From NCBI RefSeq assembly GCF_018603885.1, contig NZ_JAHGAW010000017.1:26143-90142 (forward strand): 64,000 nt of DNA, written 5' to 3'. Under the pieces are notes generated by a model that was not told the DNA's origin, did no database searches, and saw nothing but the letters and a program-made list of their open reading frames with translations. This document shows, one piece after another, positions 15,727 through 25,052 of this stretch. The first letter of the stretch is position 1. Each line of letters starts with the position of its first letter. The DNA is from Sphingobium nicotianae (GTDB lineage: Bacteria > Pseudomonadota > Alphaproteobacteria > Sphingomonadales > Sphingomonadaceae). The position numbers were made by a program, and so were the translations under genes.

Positions 15727-17097
15727 TCAGTTATAGTCGATCACCGCATCGCGACGCAGGTCGCGCAGATAGGTGCGGGCACGCTTGTTCACGCGCTCCT
15801 CTTCCATCTGCGAGGCGATCTGCTCGGCATTGGGCGCGGTTGCGTCCTGCGGATCGTCCCGGCCGCACAGCACAAGGGCGCGCACGCCTTCCTGCGCGGA
15901 TCCGAACGGTGGTGTCGATTCGCCGACCTGCATCTGGAGCAGGATGGTCTGCAGCTGCGGCGGCAGATTGCGTGCCTGGATGTCGTTCTCGACGACTGTC
16001 GCGCCGATCTTCGTCGCCATCTCATTGACCGGCCCACAGCCGTGAATCGACTTGATCGCCTCGCCGAATTCGTTGGCGCGCCTCTGTGCTTCAGCCGGCG
16101 TGGTTCCGGCCGGGAAGTCGACGGCGAGCTGCTTGAGGCTGAGCACCGCGTCGCGCGGATCGGCGGTCAGCACCTGCCGCTTGTCGATCAGATAGATGAT
16201 CGAGTAGCCGCCCGGGATCGGGATCGGCCCCGCAACCTGGCCGACCTGCATCTGCTGCGCGGCGGAGGCCAGCTCGTCGGGAAGCTGCGCGGCGCGCACC
16301 CAGCCGAGCTCACCACCGACCGACGCCGTCGATGCCTCGGAATACTGCCGGGCATAGGCCTGGAAGGAGCCGCCCTTCTTGATCTGCTCGAGGATCTGCT
16401 CGCCATTCTTCTGGACCTGCAGCGTCGTCTCGGGCGTCGCGGAGAGATAGATCTCGCCGACCCGGAATTCTTCCTTGCCCTTGTCCGCCTTCAGGCGATT
16501 GACGATGGCGGTCACTTCCTCGGTCGAGACGTTGATGAACGGATTGACCTCACGGCGGAGCAGGCGGCTCCAGGCGACTTCACCCTCGATCTGACGCTTG
16601 ATGCTGCGATCCGACGATCCTTGCGCCTTGAGATATTTGGCGAAGCCATCCGGCGAGAACTTGAAGTTGCTCGCCACGCGGGCGAAATTCTCGTCCAGCT
16701 CTTCCTTTGAGACCTTGATGTCCTTGGCAGCGGCGGCCTGGATCTGCAGCGTCTCGTCGATGAGATTGCGCAGCACCTGGAGACGCAGGCGGTTGCGCTC
16801 TTCATCGCTCACCTTGCCGCCATTGGCGAGGACGACGAGCGCGAGGCGCTGCTCGATGTCGGTCTCGGTAATGACTTCGCCGTTCACCAGCGCCAGCGCC
16901 TTGCGCACATTGGGGTCACGCTTGCCGAACAGGACGACATCCTCGGGAATGTCGAGTCCTGCGGACGGCGCGCTCAGATTGTCTTCCTGCACCGTTTGCG
17001 CCAGAGCAAAGGGACCCTGCAGACATGTCGTGACGCCCGCGATCGCCATGATGAAACGGGCTGTCATCTTCTTCACGTCACTCAAAATGCTCTCCAT
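15727..17097 (-). CDS. surA: periplasmic peptidyl-prolyl isomerase and chaperone SurA
   Basis: SurA escorts outer-membrane beta-barrel proteins, including LptD, through the periplasm. The 456-residue protein has a signal peptide (about residues 10-34, ending FALAQ), a SurA N-terminal helical domain (about residues 55-190) and a PpiC/parvulin domain (about residues 195-300: GEIYLSATPE, GGELGWV, GYSIIYLID). A C-terminal helix follows. A shorter start at the ATG at 17067 would give a more typical signal peptide; neither start has a strong ribosome binding site. It lies directly downstream of lptD, as in many proteobacteria. Confidence 0.92.
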   Translation of the reverse strand: MESILSDVKKMTARFIMAIAGVTTCLQGPFALAQTVQEDNLSAPSAGLDIPEDVVLFGKRDPNVRKALALVNGEVITETDIEQRLALVVLANGGKVSDEERNRLRLQVLRNLIDETLQIQAAAAKDIKVSKEELDENFARVASNFKFSPDGFAKYLKAQGSSDRSIKRQIEGEVAWSRLLRREVNPFINVSTEEVTAIVNRLKADKGKEEFRVGEIYLSATPETTLQVQKNGEQILEQIKKGGSFQAYARQYSEASTASVGGELGWVRAAQLPDELASAAQQMQVGQVAGPIPIPGGYSIIYLIDKRQVLTADPRDAVLSLKQLAVDFPAGTTPAEAQRRANEFGEAIKSIHGCGPVNEMATKIGATVVENDIQARNLPPQLQTILLQMQVGESTPPFGSAQEGVRALVLCGRDDPQDATAPNAEQIASQMEEERVNKRARTYLRDLRRDAVIDYN

Positions 17098-17229
17098 TCA
17101 GAAGCAGGCATATCTCCAACTGCGCGTTGACCTGCTCCGCCGATGCTCCGTTCATAGCCGTCGCGCATGAACCCCGGCTGAGCAGCGCGCAGCCGTTCAG
17201 GGTCGCGCGGCCATGCCGAGCGCCCGTCT

Positions 17230-19593
17230 TTATATGCCCAGATTCTTAAATACCAGCCGCAGCTGAAAGGAATTGCCCGCCTGCGCGTCGCCGACGGTCT
17301 GATAGTCGCGGCGCCAGGTCAGGCCCATCTCGACGCAATCATCCTCATAGGCGATGCCGAGGCGGTGGCGCACGGGCTCGAAGCCGGAGAGCTGACTGGT
17401 CGGATCGTCGCTCGCGCCGGTCAAATCGATGTTGGTCGATCCGAACACCGACCAGCGCTTCGCGAAGGCGATGCGCCCGGCAAGGCGGATTTCCTCGACG
17501 TCGCGCAGATCCTCGACGCCGGCGGTCACGTTGCGGTTGAGCCGGATATAGCCGACTTCCATATAGGTCTTGCGCGACCCGACCGTGGCCTCGATCTCGT
17601 TGCGGCGCACGGCGAGATTGTCCTTGTCGAGCCGGAAGCGGTGCGTGACCGTCACGAAATCCTTGAAGCGCAGCTGCTCGCGCCCGACGATGTCCGACAG
17701 GCGATCGGAGAGGCCGGTGCCGTTGGGCAGGACGCTGGCGCTCTCGTCGAGCCGATAGCTCTGGCCGATCGTGGCGTCGAAGGTGAAGTTGGGGATGTTG
17801 AGGGTATAGTCGAAGCCATAGGTGACACGGCTCGAATCCTCGTAGCGATCATAACCGGGGAAGCGGTTGAGCGCGAAGAGGTTGCTGTCCTCCAGGTCGA
17901 TCGCGCGCGCATCCTCGTTCGGCACGTTGAGGTTGGCGAGATGAGGCGACAGCACGAGCTGCACGCGCGGCACGATCCGCTGCGCGCCGCCCAGCGCCTT
18001 GCCGATGAACGGCCAGCGCATGTCGAGCGCGAGCGCTGCGATCCCGCGCGTTTCCCAGCCGGGGTTGCCGCGATAGATGACGGTCGGCGAGAGCTCGTTC
18101 TGGTCGCTGTGATACACGTCGCCGCGCGCATAGCCGGTGACGCTGACTTCCTGGCCCAGCCCGGTCAGGAAGTTCTTGGTCCAGGTGAGGCCGGTGAAGG
18201 CGCGCTGGGTATCCTGCCCCGTTGTGCGCAGGATGGAGAGGCTGTTGGCCTGCAGCTGCACCGTGCCGCCGAGCAGCGGATCGGTCATCCGCAGCCGATA
18301 GTCGATCGCGGGGATGGCGATCGGCACCTGACCGGTAGGCTCGTTCGTGCGGAGCGACTGGAATGCCCAGCCGGCGATCGAGAGGTAGCTGCGCGTGTCG
18401 ATGCGTTCGAGATTGAGCGTCGAGCGCAGCCGATCCTCATGGCTGATGTCGTAGCGGTTGAGGAAGGTACGGTCGGTCACGTAGCGCAGCGATCCCGACA
18501 GCGACCAGAGCGGATCGAACTGGAACTTGCCGCTCGCCGCGAAATAGCCGCGCAACTTCTCGTCGGTCGTCGCCGTCGTTCCCCCGATGTCGGTCTGCGA
18601 ACTGAAGGTGGCGTAGCCAGTGACCTGAAAGGCGCCGGTGGACAGCAAGGCACGATAATTGCCTTCCACCATCGGGATGACGTTGCTGTAGACATGTGGC
18701 GTGATGGTGAGATCGCGATTGCTGGCGAGGCGCCAATAATAAGGCACCGCGATCTCGAAGCCGTTGCGCCGGTCATAGTTGATGTTCGGCACGAGCAGCC
18801 CGCTGCCGCCATTTTCGCCGATATTGTGGCGCAGGCCGGGCAGGGGAATGACCGGCAGGCCGAACAACTTCACCCGCGCGCCGTCATAGCGGACGAGTTC
18901 GCGCGCCCGGTCCAGCACGACACGATCGGCCTGGATCTGCCAGGTCGGCTCCTTGGGGCAGCCATTGTCGTCTTCCACGCGGCATGGCGTGTAGGCGGCA
19001 TGGTTGAGGATATAGATCTCGCCCTTGCGCTCGCCCCGCTCGGCGGCGAGGCGATTCTCGTCATTGGTGACGATCAGCAGATTGTCGATAATGCCGTCCC
19101 GCAGGCTCTCGGTGACGTCCATCTCGTCGGCATAGGCCTTGTCGCCCTTCTCGTTGACGAGGGCGACATCGCCGCGGGCGATCACCGTGCCGGCCTTGCG
19201 GTCCCACACCACCTGATCGGCGGCGAGGCGCGATCCTTCGCGCGTGACATGGACATTGCCCGATGCCGTCACGACGTCGGCGCCATAATCATAGTCGATC
19301 TTGTCCGCCTCGAAGCCGATTTCCTCGGCCGAGATGGGCTGCCCCGGTGGCGCAACATCGCGCGTCTCGCGGTCCATAAGGCTCGGCGCGGCATTCTCGC
19401 TCGGCGGCGGGCTTTCCTGGGCATTGGCCCGCTCCGCCCCGGCGACGAGCAGCAGGGTCGCGAGTGCCGCTGGCCCGAAGATGCCGAGCCCGCTGCCGTC
19501 ACGCCCCCGGATGCCGCTACGCGCCCAGATACCATCGTCGTCTTCGCGGCGCATCCTGGTCGCCAAACTCACAGTCTCCATCCCACGGGTCAT
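17230..19593 (-). CDS. lptD: LPS-assembly protein LptD
   Basis: LptD is the outer-membrane barrel that, with LptE, inserts lipopolysaccharide into the outer leaflet. The 787-residue protein has an export signal near residues 37-58 (ATLLLVAGAERANAQ). An OstA/LptA-like beta-jellyroll follows at about residues 90-230 (ADKIDYDYGADVVTASGNV). The long LptD barrel domain ends in an aromatic-rich strand (FQLRLVFKNLGI). Cysteines occur as a pair around residues 205-215 and one near the C-terminus (EDDCVEMG), partly matching the disulfide pattern of the family. The N-terminus is unusually long, so the start may lie further in. Confidence 0.93.
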   Translation of the reverse strand: MTRGMETVSLATRMRREDDDGIWARSGIRGRDGSGLGIFGPAALATLLLVAGAERANAQESPPPSENAAPSLMDRETRDVAPPGQPISAEEIGFEADKIDYDYGADVVTASGNVHVTREGSRLAADQVVWDRKAGTVIARGDVALVNEKGDKAYADEMDVTESLRDGIIDNLLIVTNDENRLAAERGERKGEIYILNHAAYTPCRVEDDNGCPKEPTWQIQADRVVLDRARELVRYDGARVKLFGLPVIPLPGLRHNIGENGGSGLLVPNINYDRRNGFEIAVPYYWRLASNRDLTITPHVYSNVIPMVEGNYRALLSTGAFQVTGYATFSSQTDIGGTTATTDEKLRGYFAASGKFQFDPLWSLSGSLRYVTDRTFLNRYDISHEDRLRSTLNLERIDTRSYLSIAGWAFQSLRTNEPTGQVPIAIPAIDYRLRMTDPLLGGTVQLQANSLSILRTTGQDTQRAFTGLTWTKNFLTGLGQEVSVTGYARGDVYHSDQNELSPTVIYRGNPGWETRGIAALALDMRWPFIGKALGGAQRIVPRVQLVLSPHLANLNVPNEDARAIDLEDSNLFALNRFPGYDRYEDSSRVTYGFDYTLNIPNFTFDATIGQSYRLDESASVLPNGTGLSDRLSDIVGREQLRFKDFVTVTHRFRLDKDNLAVRRNEIEATVGSRKTYMEVGYIRLNRNVTAGVEDLRDVEEIRLAGRIAFAKRWSVFGSTNIDLTGASDDPTSQLSGFEPVRHRLGIAYEDDCVEMGLTWRRDYQTVGDAQAGNSFQLRLVFKNLGI

Positions 19594-19770
19594 AGCCCTT
19601 GGCGCCTAACGCATGAACTCGCCTATTGCACCGCACCGCGATGATCGCAATCTTCTTGCCACGCATGAAATCGCGGTAATCATGCCGTTTGCCGTGGCGA
19701 AGGCGCCGGCAAAGCGCTATTCCGCTTCGATCCAGTCGCCGTCCGGCGCATGTTGTCCCAGGAGTTTTCC

Positions 19771-21225
19771 ATGAAGATCGCCCTCAGTGCTTCCCGTCCG
19801 GCGGAGGCGAGCTGCCTCATCTTTCCGATCGCCAAGGGCAGCCCCATCGCGCCTGCGATCGAGGCACAGGCGCTGGCGGCCGAGGCGGCGAGCGGCCTGC
19901 GCTTTGCTGGCGAGACCGGCGCACTGGTCGAGCTGTTCGCGAGCGAAGCCGGCACGACGCAGCGCATCCTGCTCGTCGGTACGGGCGAGGGAAAGCCGGT
20001 CGATTTCGAGAAGGCGGGCGCGGCAGTGACTGCGCGGCTCCACACGTCGGGCGTCGTCCATGCCGCCGTCGAAGGCGCGGGCGTCGCGGCCGCCGATCTT
20101 GCCCATCTCGGCTTCGGCGCGCTGCTGCGTGCCTGGCGGATCGACACGTATCGCACCAAGCTCGCCGAAAAATCCAAGCCGACGCTTGAGACGATCACGC
20201 TGGTCAGCGACGCCGCCGATCTGCCCGCGCTCTGGGCCGATCGCGAGGCGCTGGCGGGCGGCATCGCCTTCACGCGCGAGCTGGTCTCCGAGCCGGCGAA
20301 CATCCTCTACCCCGAGACGTTCGTGGAGCGCTGCCGGCCCCTCGCCGATCTCGGCATCGAGATCACCGTGCTCGACGAGGCCGAGATGGCCGCTCTCGGC
20401 ATGGGTGCGCTGCTCGGCGTGGCGCAAGGATCGGTCCGCAAGCCGCGCCTGCTCGCGATGCGCTGGGACGGCACCGGCGGCGTGCAGGAGACGCCCCTGG
20501 CCTTCGTCGGCAAGGGTGTGACCTTCGACACCGGCGGCATCTCGCTCAAGCCCGGCCCGGGCATGGAAGACATGAAATGGGACATGGGCGGCGCCGGCGC
20601 CGTCGCGGGCACGATGAAGGCACTGGCGCTGCGCAAGGCGAATGCACATGTCGTGGGCATTTGCGGCCTGGTCGAGAATATGCCGGACGGCGGCGCGATG
20701 CGGCCGGGCGACATAGTCACCACCATGTCCGGCCAGACTGTCGAAGTGCTGAACACCGATGCGGAAGGCCGCCTTGTCCTGTGCGACGCGGTCTGGTGGG
20801 CGCAGCAGACCTACAAGCCGCAGACGATCGTCGATCTCGCCACGCTGACCGGCGCGATGATCGTCGCGCTCGGCCATGAGCATGGCGGCTTGTTCAGCAA
20901 TGACGAGGAACTTGCGGAGCGCTTGCTCGTGGCGGGCCAGCTGACCGGCGACAAATTGTGGCGCTTCCCGCTTTCGCCGGACTATGACAAGCTCATCGAC
21001 AGCCCGATCGCCGACATGAAGAATATCGGCCCGCGCTTTGGTGGCTCGATCACGGCGGCACAGTTCATCAAGCGCTACATCCAGGACGGCGTCAAATGGG
21101 CGCATCTCGACATTGCCGGCATGGTCTGGGCCGACAAGCCAGGCGCGACCTGGGACAAGGGCGCGACGGGCTATGGCGTGCGCCTGCTCGACCAGCTCGT
21201 GCGGGACCATTATTCGGCGGTTTGA
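19771..21225 (+). CDS. pepA: leucyl aminopeptidase, M17 family
   Basis: PepA removes N-terminal residues from peptides in the cytoplasm and uses two divalent metals. The start at 19771 is set by GGAG at 19761-19764; the ATG at 19750 lacks such a site. The 484-residue protein has the C-terminal catalytic domain with KGVTFDTGGISLKP, DMGGAGAV and the NTDAEGRLVL signature that carries metal ligands. It is followed by a palindromic repeat and holC, the common gene order in alphaproteobacteria. Confidence 0.95.
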   Translation: MKIALSASRPAEASCLIFPIAKGSPIAPAIEAQALAAEAASGLRFAGETGALVELFASEAGTTQRILLVGTGEGKPVDFEKAGAAVTARLHTSGVVHAAVEGAGVAAADLAHLGFGALLRAWRIDTYRTKLAEKSKPTLETITLVSDAADLPALWADREALAGGIAFTRELVSEPANILYPETFVERCRPLADLGIEITVLDEAEMAALGMGALLGVAQGSVRKPRLLAMRWDGTGGVQETPLAFVGKGVTFDTGGISLKPGPGMEDMKWDMGGAGAVAGTMKALALRKANAHVVGICGLVENMPDGGAMRPGDIVTTMSGQTVEVLNTDAEGRLVLCDAVWWAQQTYKPQTIVDLATLTGAMIVALGHEHGGLFSNDEELAERLLVAGQLTGDKLWRFPLSPDYDKLIDSPIADMKNIGPRFGGSITAAQFIKRYIQDGVKWAHLDIAGMVWADKPGATWDKGATGYGVRLLDQLVRDHYSAV

Positions 21226-21238
21226 CCTGATCCTATAT

Positions 21239-21320
21239 CGTCACCCCAGCGAACGCTGGGGTCGCTTTCATAAGTGAAGTGCCTGACCGCATGAGACCCC
21301 GGCGTTCGCTGGGGTGACGG
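21239..21320. repeat. paired palindromic repeat, family B copy 1
   Basis: Two arms, 21239-21263 and 21295-21320, are inverted copies of each other with one mismatch. Each contains its own palindrome around the core GCGAACGC (ACCCCAGCGAACGCTGGGGT). Outer ends read CGTCA and TGACG. The same design is seen at 49727-49825 with a different stem. Confidence 0.75.
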
Positions 21321-21337
21321 CCGTGGAGCAGCGCTGT

Positions 21338-21787
21338 ATGGCCACATCCATGCAGGTCGATTTCTACCAGCTCAGCCGCGATCCCGCCGAGGCGGTGATC
21401 CCGGTGATCGCCCGCCGCATCCTTGAGGACGGCGGGCGGCTGCTCGTCGTGTCGAGCGAGCGGCCGCAGCTCGATCGCATCTCCCAGGGCCTGTGGAGCG
21501 CCGGCCCGGAGACATACCTGGCCAATGATCATGCCGATGCCGCAATGCCGGAGGTCCAGCCCATCTTGCTTGCGGACGCCTGCGCCGCCGCCAATGGCGC
21601 TCGCCACATCGCGCTGGCCGATGGTCGCTGGCGCGAGGAAGCGCTCGGCTTCGAGCGCGCTTTCTATTTCTTCGACGACGAGACGATCGACGAAGCGCGC
21701 GCGGCCTGGCGCGCGCTCAGCAAGGTCGAAGGCGTTTCACCGAGGTTCTGGAGGCAGGACGGCGGCAAATGGCGGCAAGGGCCTTAG
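21338..21787 (+). CDS. holC: DNA polymerase III subunit chi
   Basis: HolC links the clamp-loader to single-strand binding protein at the replication fork. The 149-residue frame starts at the ATG at 21338 with GGAG 10 bp upstream; homology begins at MQVDFYQL (21350), which is another possible start. Family segments include FYQLSRDPAEAVIP, RILEDGGRLLVV, the WSAGPETYLANDH motif and the FFDDETIDEARAAWR helix. Its neighbour pepA fits the common pepA-holC pairing. Confidence 0.9.
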   Translation: MATSMQVDFYQLSRDPAEAVIPVIARRILEDGGRLLVVSSERPQLDRISQGLWSAGPETYLANDHADAAMPEVQPILLADACAAANGARHIALADGRWREEALGFERAFYFFDDETIDEARAAWRALSKVEGVSPRFWRQDGGKWRQGP

Positions 21788-21850
21788 ACGACCCGAAGGC
21801 GTCACGTGGCTGCAAAACTTTGCGCGCGTTGTTGTGGGTGCCTCTTGTTT

Positions 21851-22765
21851 TTACCGCTTCTGGTCGAGAAAGGCTCTGACGGTCTTCACCGTAATCGCCG
21901 GCTGCTCCTCCATCACCCAATGACCCGCGCCGGGGATCACGGCGCCCTGCACATTCGATGCGGCAAACCCCATCACGGTTGCCATCGTCGTGCCGAAAGA
22001 CTTCTCGCCGCCGATCGCCAGCACCGGCATGGCGAGCTTGCCCGCCGCAAGGAAGGCGTGATTGTCGATCGCGTCCTGATCGAATGCTGCGAACTGCGCG
22101 AAGCCGGCGTGCATGGCGCCGGGCAGGGCATACAAAGCCGCATAATGCTGGCGCGAGGCCTCGTCGAAATTCTTGGGGTCGGCCGAGAACTCGTTCCAGA
22201 AGCGGTCGAGATAAATGCGCTCGCGTCCGGCGACGAGCCGCTCCATGTCCGGCCCGCCGAAGCGGAAATGCCACAGTAGCGGGTTCTTGAGGATTTCCTC
22301 CCACGGGCCGACGCCCGGCAGCGGCGCGTCCATCAGCACCAGCCTGGTCGTGCGCTGCGGATATTGCGCGACGAAGGCATAGGCGACCATGTTGCCGATG
22401 TCGTGCCCGACAATGTCCGCCTTCTGCACCTTGAGCGCATCGAGGAGCGCGGCGATGTCCTGCCCCTGCGTCTTCTTGTCATAGCCGCCGGCGGGACGCT
22501 GCGAGAGGCCCATGCCGCGCAGATCGGGCACGATGACCAGATGATCGCGGGCCAGATCGGCCGCGAGCGGCGCCCACATGTCACCGGTCTCGCCATAGCC
22601 GTGGATCAGGACGACTGCCGGGCCGCTGCCGCCGACGCGGACATGCTGGGCGATGCCGTTGGCCTTGATGTCCTGAACCTTGAAACTGGACGGATAGGCC
22701 GGAACCTGCGCAAGCGCGGGTGCGGTGGCGATCATGGCGATCGCGATCAAGATGCGGCGGAACAT
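21851..22765 (-). CDS. exported alpha/beta hydrolase, epoxide hydrolase-like
   Basis: This is a 304-residue protein from the ATG at 22765 (GGGAGA upstream) with a signal peptide (residues 1-19, ending APALAQ), so it is probably periplasmic. The oxyanion segment is HGYGETGDMW. The nucleophile elbow GHDIGNMVA carries Asp instead of Ser, and GAGHWVMEE carries the catalytic His. Asp nucleophiles are typical of epoxide hydrolases and haloalkane or haloacetate dehalogenases. The cap region (DRFWNEF) fits the epoxide hydrolase group. The substrate is unknown. Confidence 0.85.
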   Translation of the reverse strand: MFRRILIAIAMIATAPALAQVPAYPSSFKVQDIKANGIAQHVRVGGSGPAVVLIHGYGETGDMWAPLAADLARDHLVIVPDLRGMGLSQRPAGGYDKKTQGQDIAALLDALKVQKADIVGHDIGNMVAYAFVAQYPQRTTRLVLMDAPLPGVGPWEEILKNPLLWHFRFGGPDMERLVAGRERIYLDRFWNEFSADPKNFDEASRQHYAALYALPGAMHAGFAQFAAFDQDAIDNHAFLAAGKLAMPVLAIGGEKSFGTTMATVMGFAASNVQGAVIPGAGHWVMEEQPAITVKTVRAFLDQKR

Positions 22766-22940
22766 TGGACGATCTCCCTGTCGGGCGAAGCCTGCAGGGC
22801 GCGGCCCTTTTCCCCCGCGCGGAACATGCCATTCCTTTGAATGGTTTGCGAGCCAAATCCACCGCACCCTTGATCCCGCAACGCTTCGCCGCTAGAGGGC
22901 GCGCGTCTTTCTTTTCAGCCGAAAATTCCGGAGATTTCCC

Positions 22941-23363
22941 ATGGCGGTGACCCGCACCTTCTCGATCATCAAGCCCGACGCCACGCGCCGCAACCTGACC
23001 GGCGCCGTCACCAAGATGCTGGAGGAAGCCGGCCTGCGTGTCGTGGCTTCGAAGCGGATCCACATGACCCGCGAGCAGGCCGAGGGCTTCTATGCGGTCC
23101 ACAAGGAGCGCCCCTTCTTCGGCGAGCTGGTCGAATTCATGATTTCCGGTCCGGTCGTGGTCCAGGTGCTCGAAGGCGAGAACGCCATGCAGCGCAATCG
23201 CGACGTCATGGGCGCCACCAACCCGGCCAATGCCGAGCCCGGCACGATCCGCAAGGAGCTGGCCGAATCGATCGAGGCGAACACGGTCCATGGTTCGGAC
23301 AGCGATGAGAATGCCGCGATCGAGATCGCCTATTTCTTCAAGCCGGAAGAGATTGTCGGCTGA
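22941..23363 (+). CDS. ndk: nucleoside diphosphate kinase
   Basis: Ndk moves the gamma phosphate from ATP to other nucleoside diphosphates through a phosphohistidine. The 140-residue length is standard. RTFSIIKPDA opens the protein, NPANAEPGTIR lies in the Kpn-loop region, and the catalytic His is residue 117 in the TVHGSDS motif. GGAGA lies 8 bp before the ATG. It stands alone between divergent and unrelated genes. Confidence 0.97.
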   Translation: MAVTRTFSIIKPDATRRNLTGAVTKMLEEAGLRVVASKRIHMTREQAEGFYAVHKERPFFGELVEFMISGPVVVQVLEGENAMQRNRDVMGATNPANAEPGTIRKELAESIEANTVHGSDSDENAAIEIAYFFKPEEIVG

Positions 23364-23451
23364 ACATTATGCCATTGCCGGCGCGAGCCGGGATGACGAA
23401 TGGAGGGGCTGCCGGCTATGCTAGCGGCCCCTTTCTTGTGTGGGGACCGGT

Positions 23452-24975
23452 TTGAAACGCCAATTCGCCATCCTTCTCGCCCTGCTGTGCGCCTCGGCCG
23501 CGCCTGCCGAGATATGGCACATCGATTCCGAACATGGCGACGACGCCTATACCGGCCTCGCGCCGGACCAGGCATGGCGGTCGTTTGCCCAGCTTCTGCG
23601 GGCCGACATCAAGCCCGGCGACACCGTCTTGCTCATGGCGGGATCGGCTTGGCGTGAACCGCTGCTCCTGACCCATTCCGGAACCGCCGAGGCGCCGATA
23701 ACGATCACGCGGGGCGGGGAGGGGCCACGGCCGCGCATTGAGGTCGGCGGGGTAGCCGAAAACGCCGTCGAGATCCGCAATGCCGACAACATTGCCGTCA
23801 GCGGCCTTGAGCTCACCAACACCGGTCCCGGCACGGGCCTGCGCCGCGGCGTGTTCATCAATGCCATCGATTTTGGCGTGGCGACCAACATCGCGCTGCG
23901 TGATCTCTATATTCACGACATCAAAGGCACCAACGAGCGCAAGGATAATGGCGGCATCGTCTTCTCCGCGCTCGGGCCGGCGGTGCCTACGCGATTCGAG
24001 GGCATCACCATCGAGCGCAACCTGCTGTGGAAGGTGGATCGGTCGGGGATTGCCGGAATCAGCGATCAGGTGAGCGTGGCGCGCTGGTTTCCCAGCCGCT
24101 TCGTGGTGATCCGCGACAATGTCCTGGAGGACATCGGTGGCGATGGCATCGTCGCGCGCGGCGCGGACGGCACGCTGATCGAGCATAACATCGTGCGCCA
24201 CGCCGCGTCGCGTGCGCCCGGTTACAATGTCGCCATCTGGCAATGGAGCACGGACAATACGCTGATCCAGCTAAACGAAGCGGCCTTCACTCACGGCATC
24301 TACGACGGGATGGGCTTCGATTCCGATTTCAATTCGCGCAACACGACCTTGCTGTCCAATTTCAGCCACGACAATGAGGGTGGCTTTCTCCTGATCTGCA
24401 CGCCGGTGGTACGGGATCCGGTCGAGAATATCGGCAATAGCGGCACGCTCGTCCGGCAGAATGTGAGCTACAATGATCGCGAGCGGATCATCCAGCTCGG
24501 CGGCGCATCGGATGCGTTGATCGAAAAGAATGTGATCCACGCCGGGCCGGGCGAGGTCCAGATGGTCGTCGCGACCTGGTGGGATGGCTGGTCCGAGCGG
24601 ATCACCCTGCGTGACAATCTGCTGGGGACGCGCGGGACGGCGCACTATGGCTATGAGACCGGTCGATCGGGTGGCCATTATGTGGCGAGCCCCGGCTTCC
24701 CGCCGCCGCTGAGCGTCGCCTTTGACGGCAATGTCTATGCCGGCGAGCATCTCGACCGGCCCGCCGACGCGACCGGCCGCGAGAAGAGCGCCAGGGAGCC
24801 GCGGCCGGAGCAATGGGCGGTGCCGGTGCTCGATCCCGCGCGGCCGGACGATCTGCCTGGGTTCCTGGCACGTCACAGGGCCTGGATGCTGGCCATGCTG
24901 CGCCGCGAGCTCGGCGAGCGGCCCGCGCTGGAGCAGCCCCGGCTGATGATGCCTGTCGACTATCGTCGGCGCTGA
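23452..24975 (+). CDS. secreted right-handed parallel beta-helix protein
   Basis: This is a 507-residue protein from the TTG at 23452 with GGGGA upstream; a GTG at 23440 is the alternative. The signal peptide (LLALLCASAAPAEIW) is followed by WHIDSEHGDDAYTGLAPDQAW, a lead-in like that of secreted beta-helix polysaccharide lyases. Repeating short strands with Asn ladders fill about residues 80-400 (NADNIAVSGLEL, VIRDNVLEDIGGDGI, NSRNTTLLSNF). No catalytic residues of a specific lyase family could be assigned. A pectate/alginate-lyase-like or other glycan-active role is likely but unproven. Confidence 0.75.
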   Translation: MKRQFAILLALLCASAAPAEIWHIDSEHGDDAYTGLAPDQAWRSFAQLLRADIKPGDTVLLMAGSAWREPLLLTHSGTAEAPITITRGGEGPRPRIEVGGVAENAVEIRNADNIAVSGLELTNTGPGTGLRRGVFINAIDFGVATNIALRDLYIHDIKGTNERKDNGGIVFSALGPAVPTRFEGITIERNLLWKVDRSGIAGISDQVSVARWFPSRFVVIRDNVLEDIGGDGIVARGADGTLIEHNIVRHAASRAPGYNVAIWQWSTDNTLIQLNEAAFTHGIYDGMGFDSDFNSRNTTLLSNFSHDNEGGFLLICTPVVRDPVENIGNSGTLVRQNVSYNDRERIIQLGGASDALIEKNVIHAGPGEVQMVVATWWDGWSERITLRDNLLGTRGTAHYGYETGRSGGHYVASPGFPPPLSVAFDGNVYAGEHLDRPADATGREKSAREPRPEQWAVPVLDPARPDDLPGFLARHRAWMLAMLRRELGERPALEQPRLMMPVDYRRR

Positions 24976-25052
24976 GCCGTCGCCGCATCGCCCTTGCCAG
25001 CCCAGTCATTCCTCTCTAAGAAATTACTACACATGATAAGGAAGAGGAAGTC

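Noticed and set aside
15713..15729. An ATA codon at 15731-15729 region as the pdxA start
   Set aside because: ATA is not a usual bacterial start and would add residues outside the family homology. CTG at 15713 matches the start of conservation.
17365..19644. A 759-codon open frame on the plus strand opposite lptD
   Set aside because: lptD is clear on the other strand. The frame has typical antisense composition and no recognisable domain.
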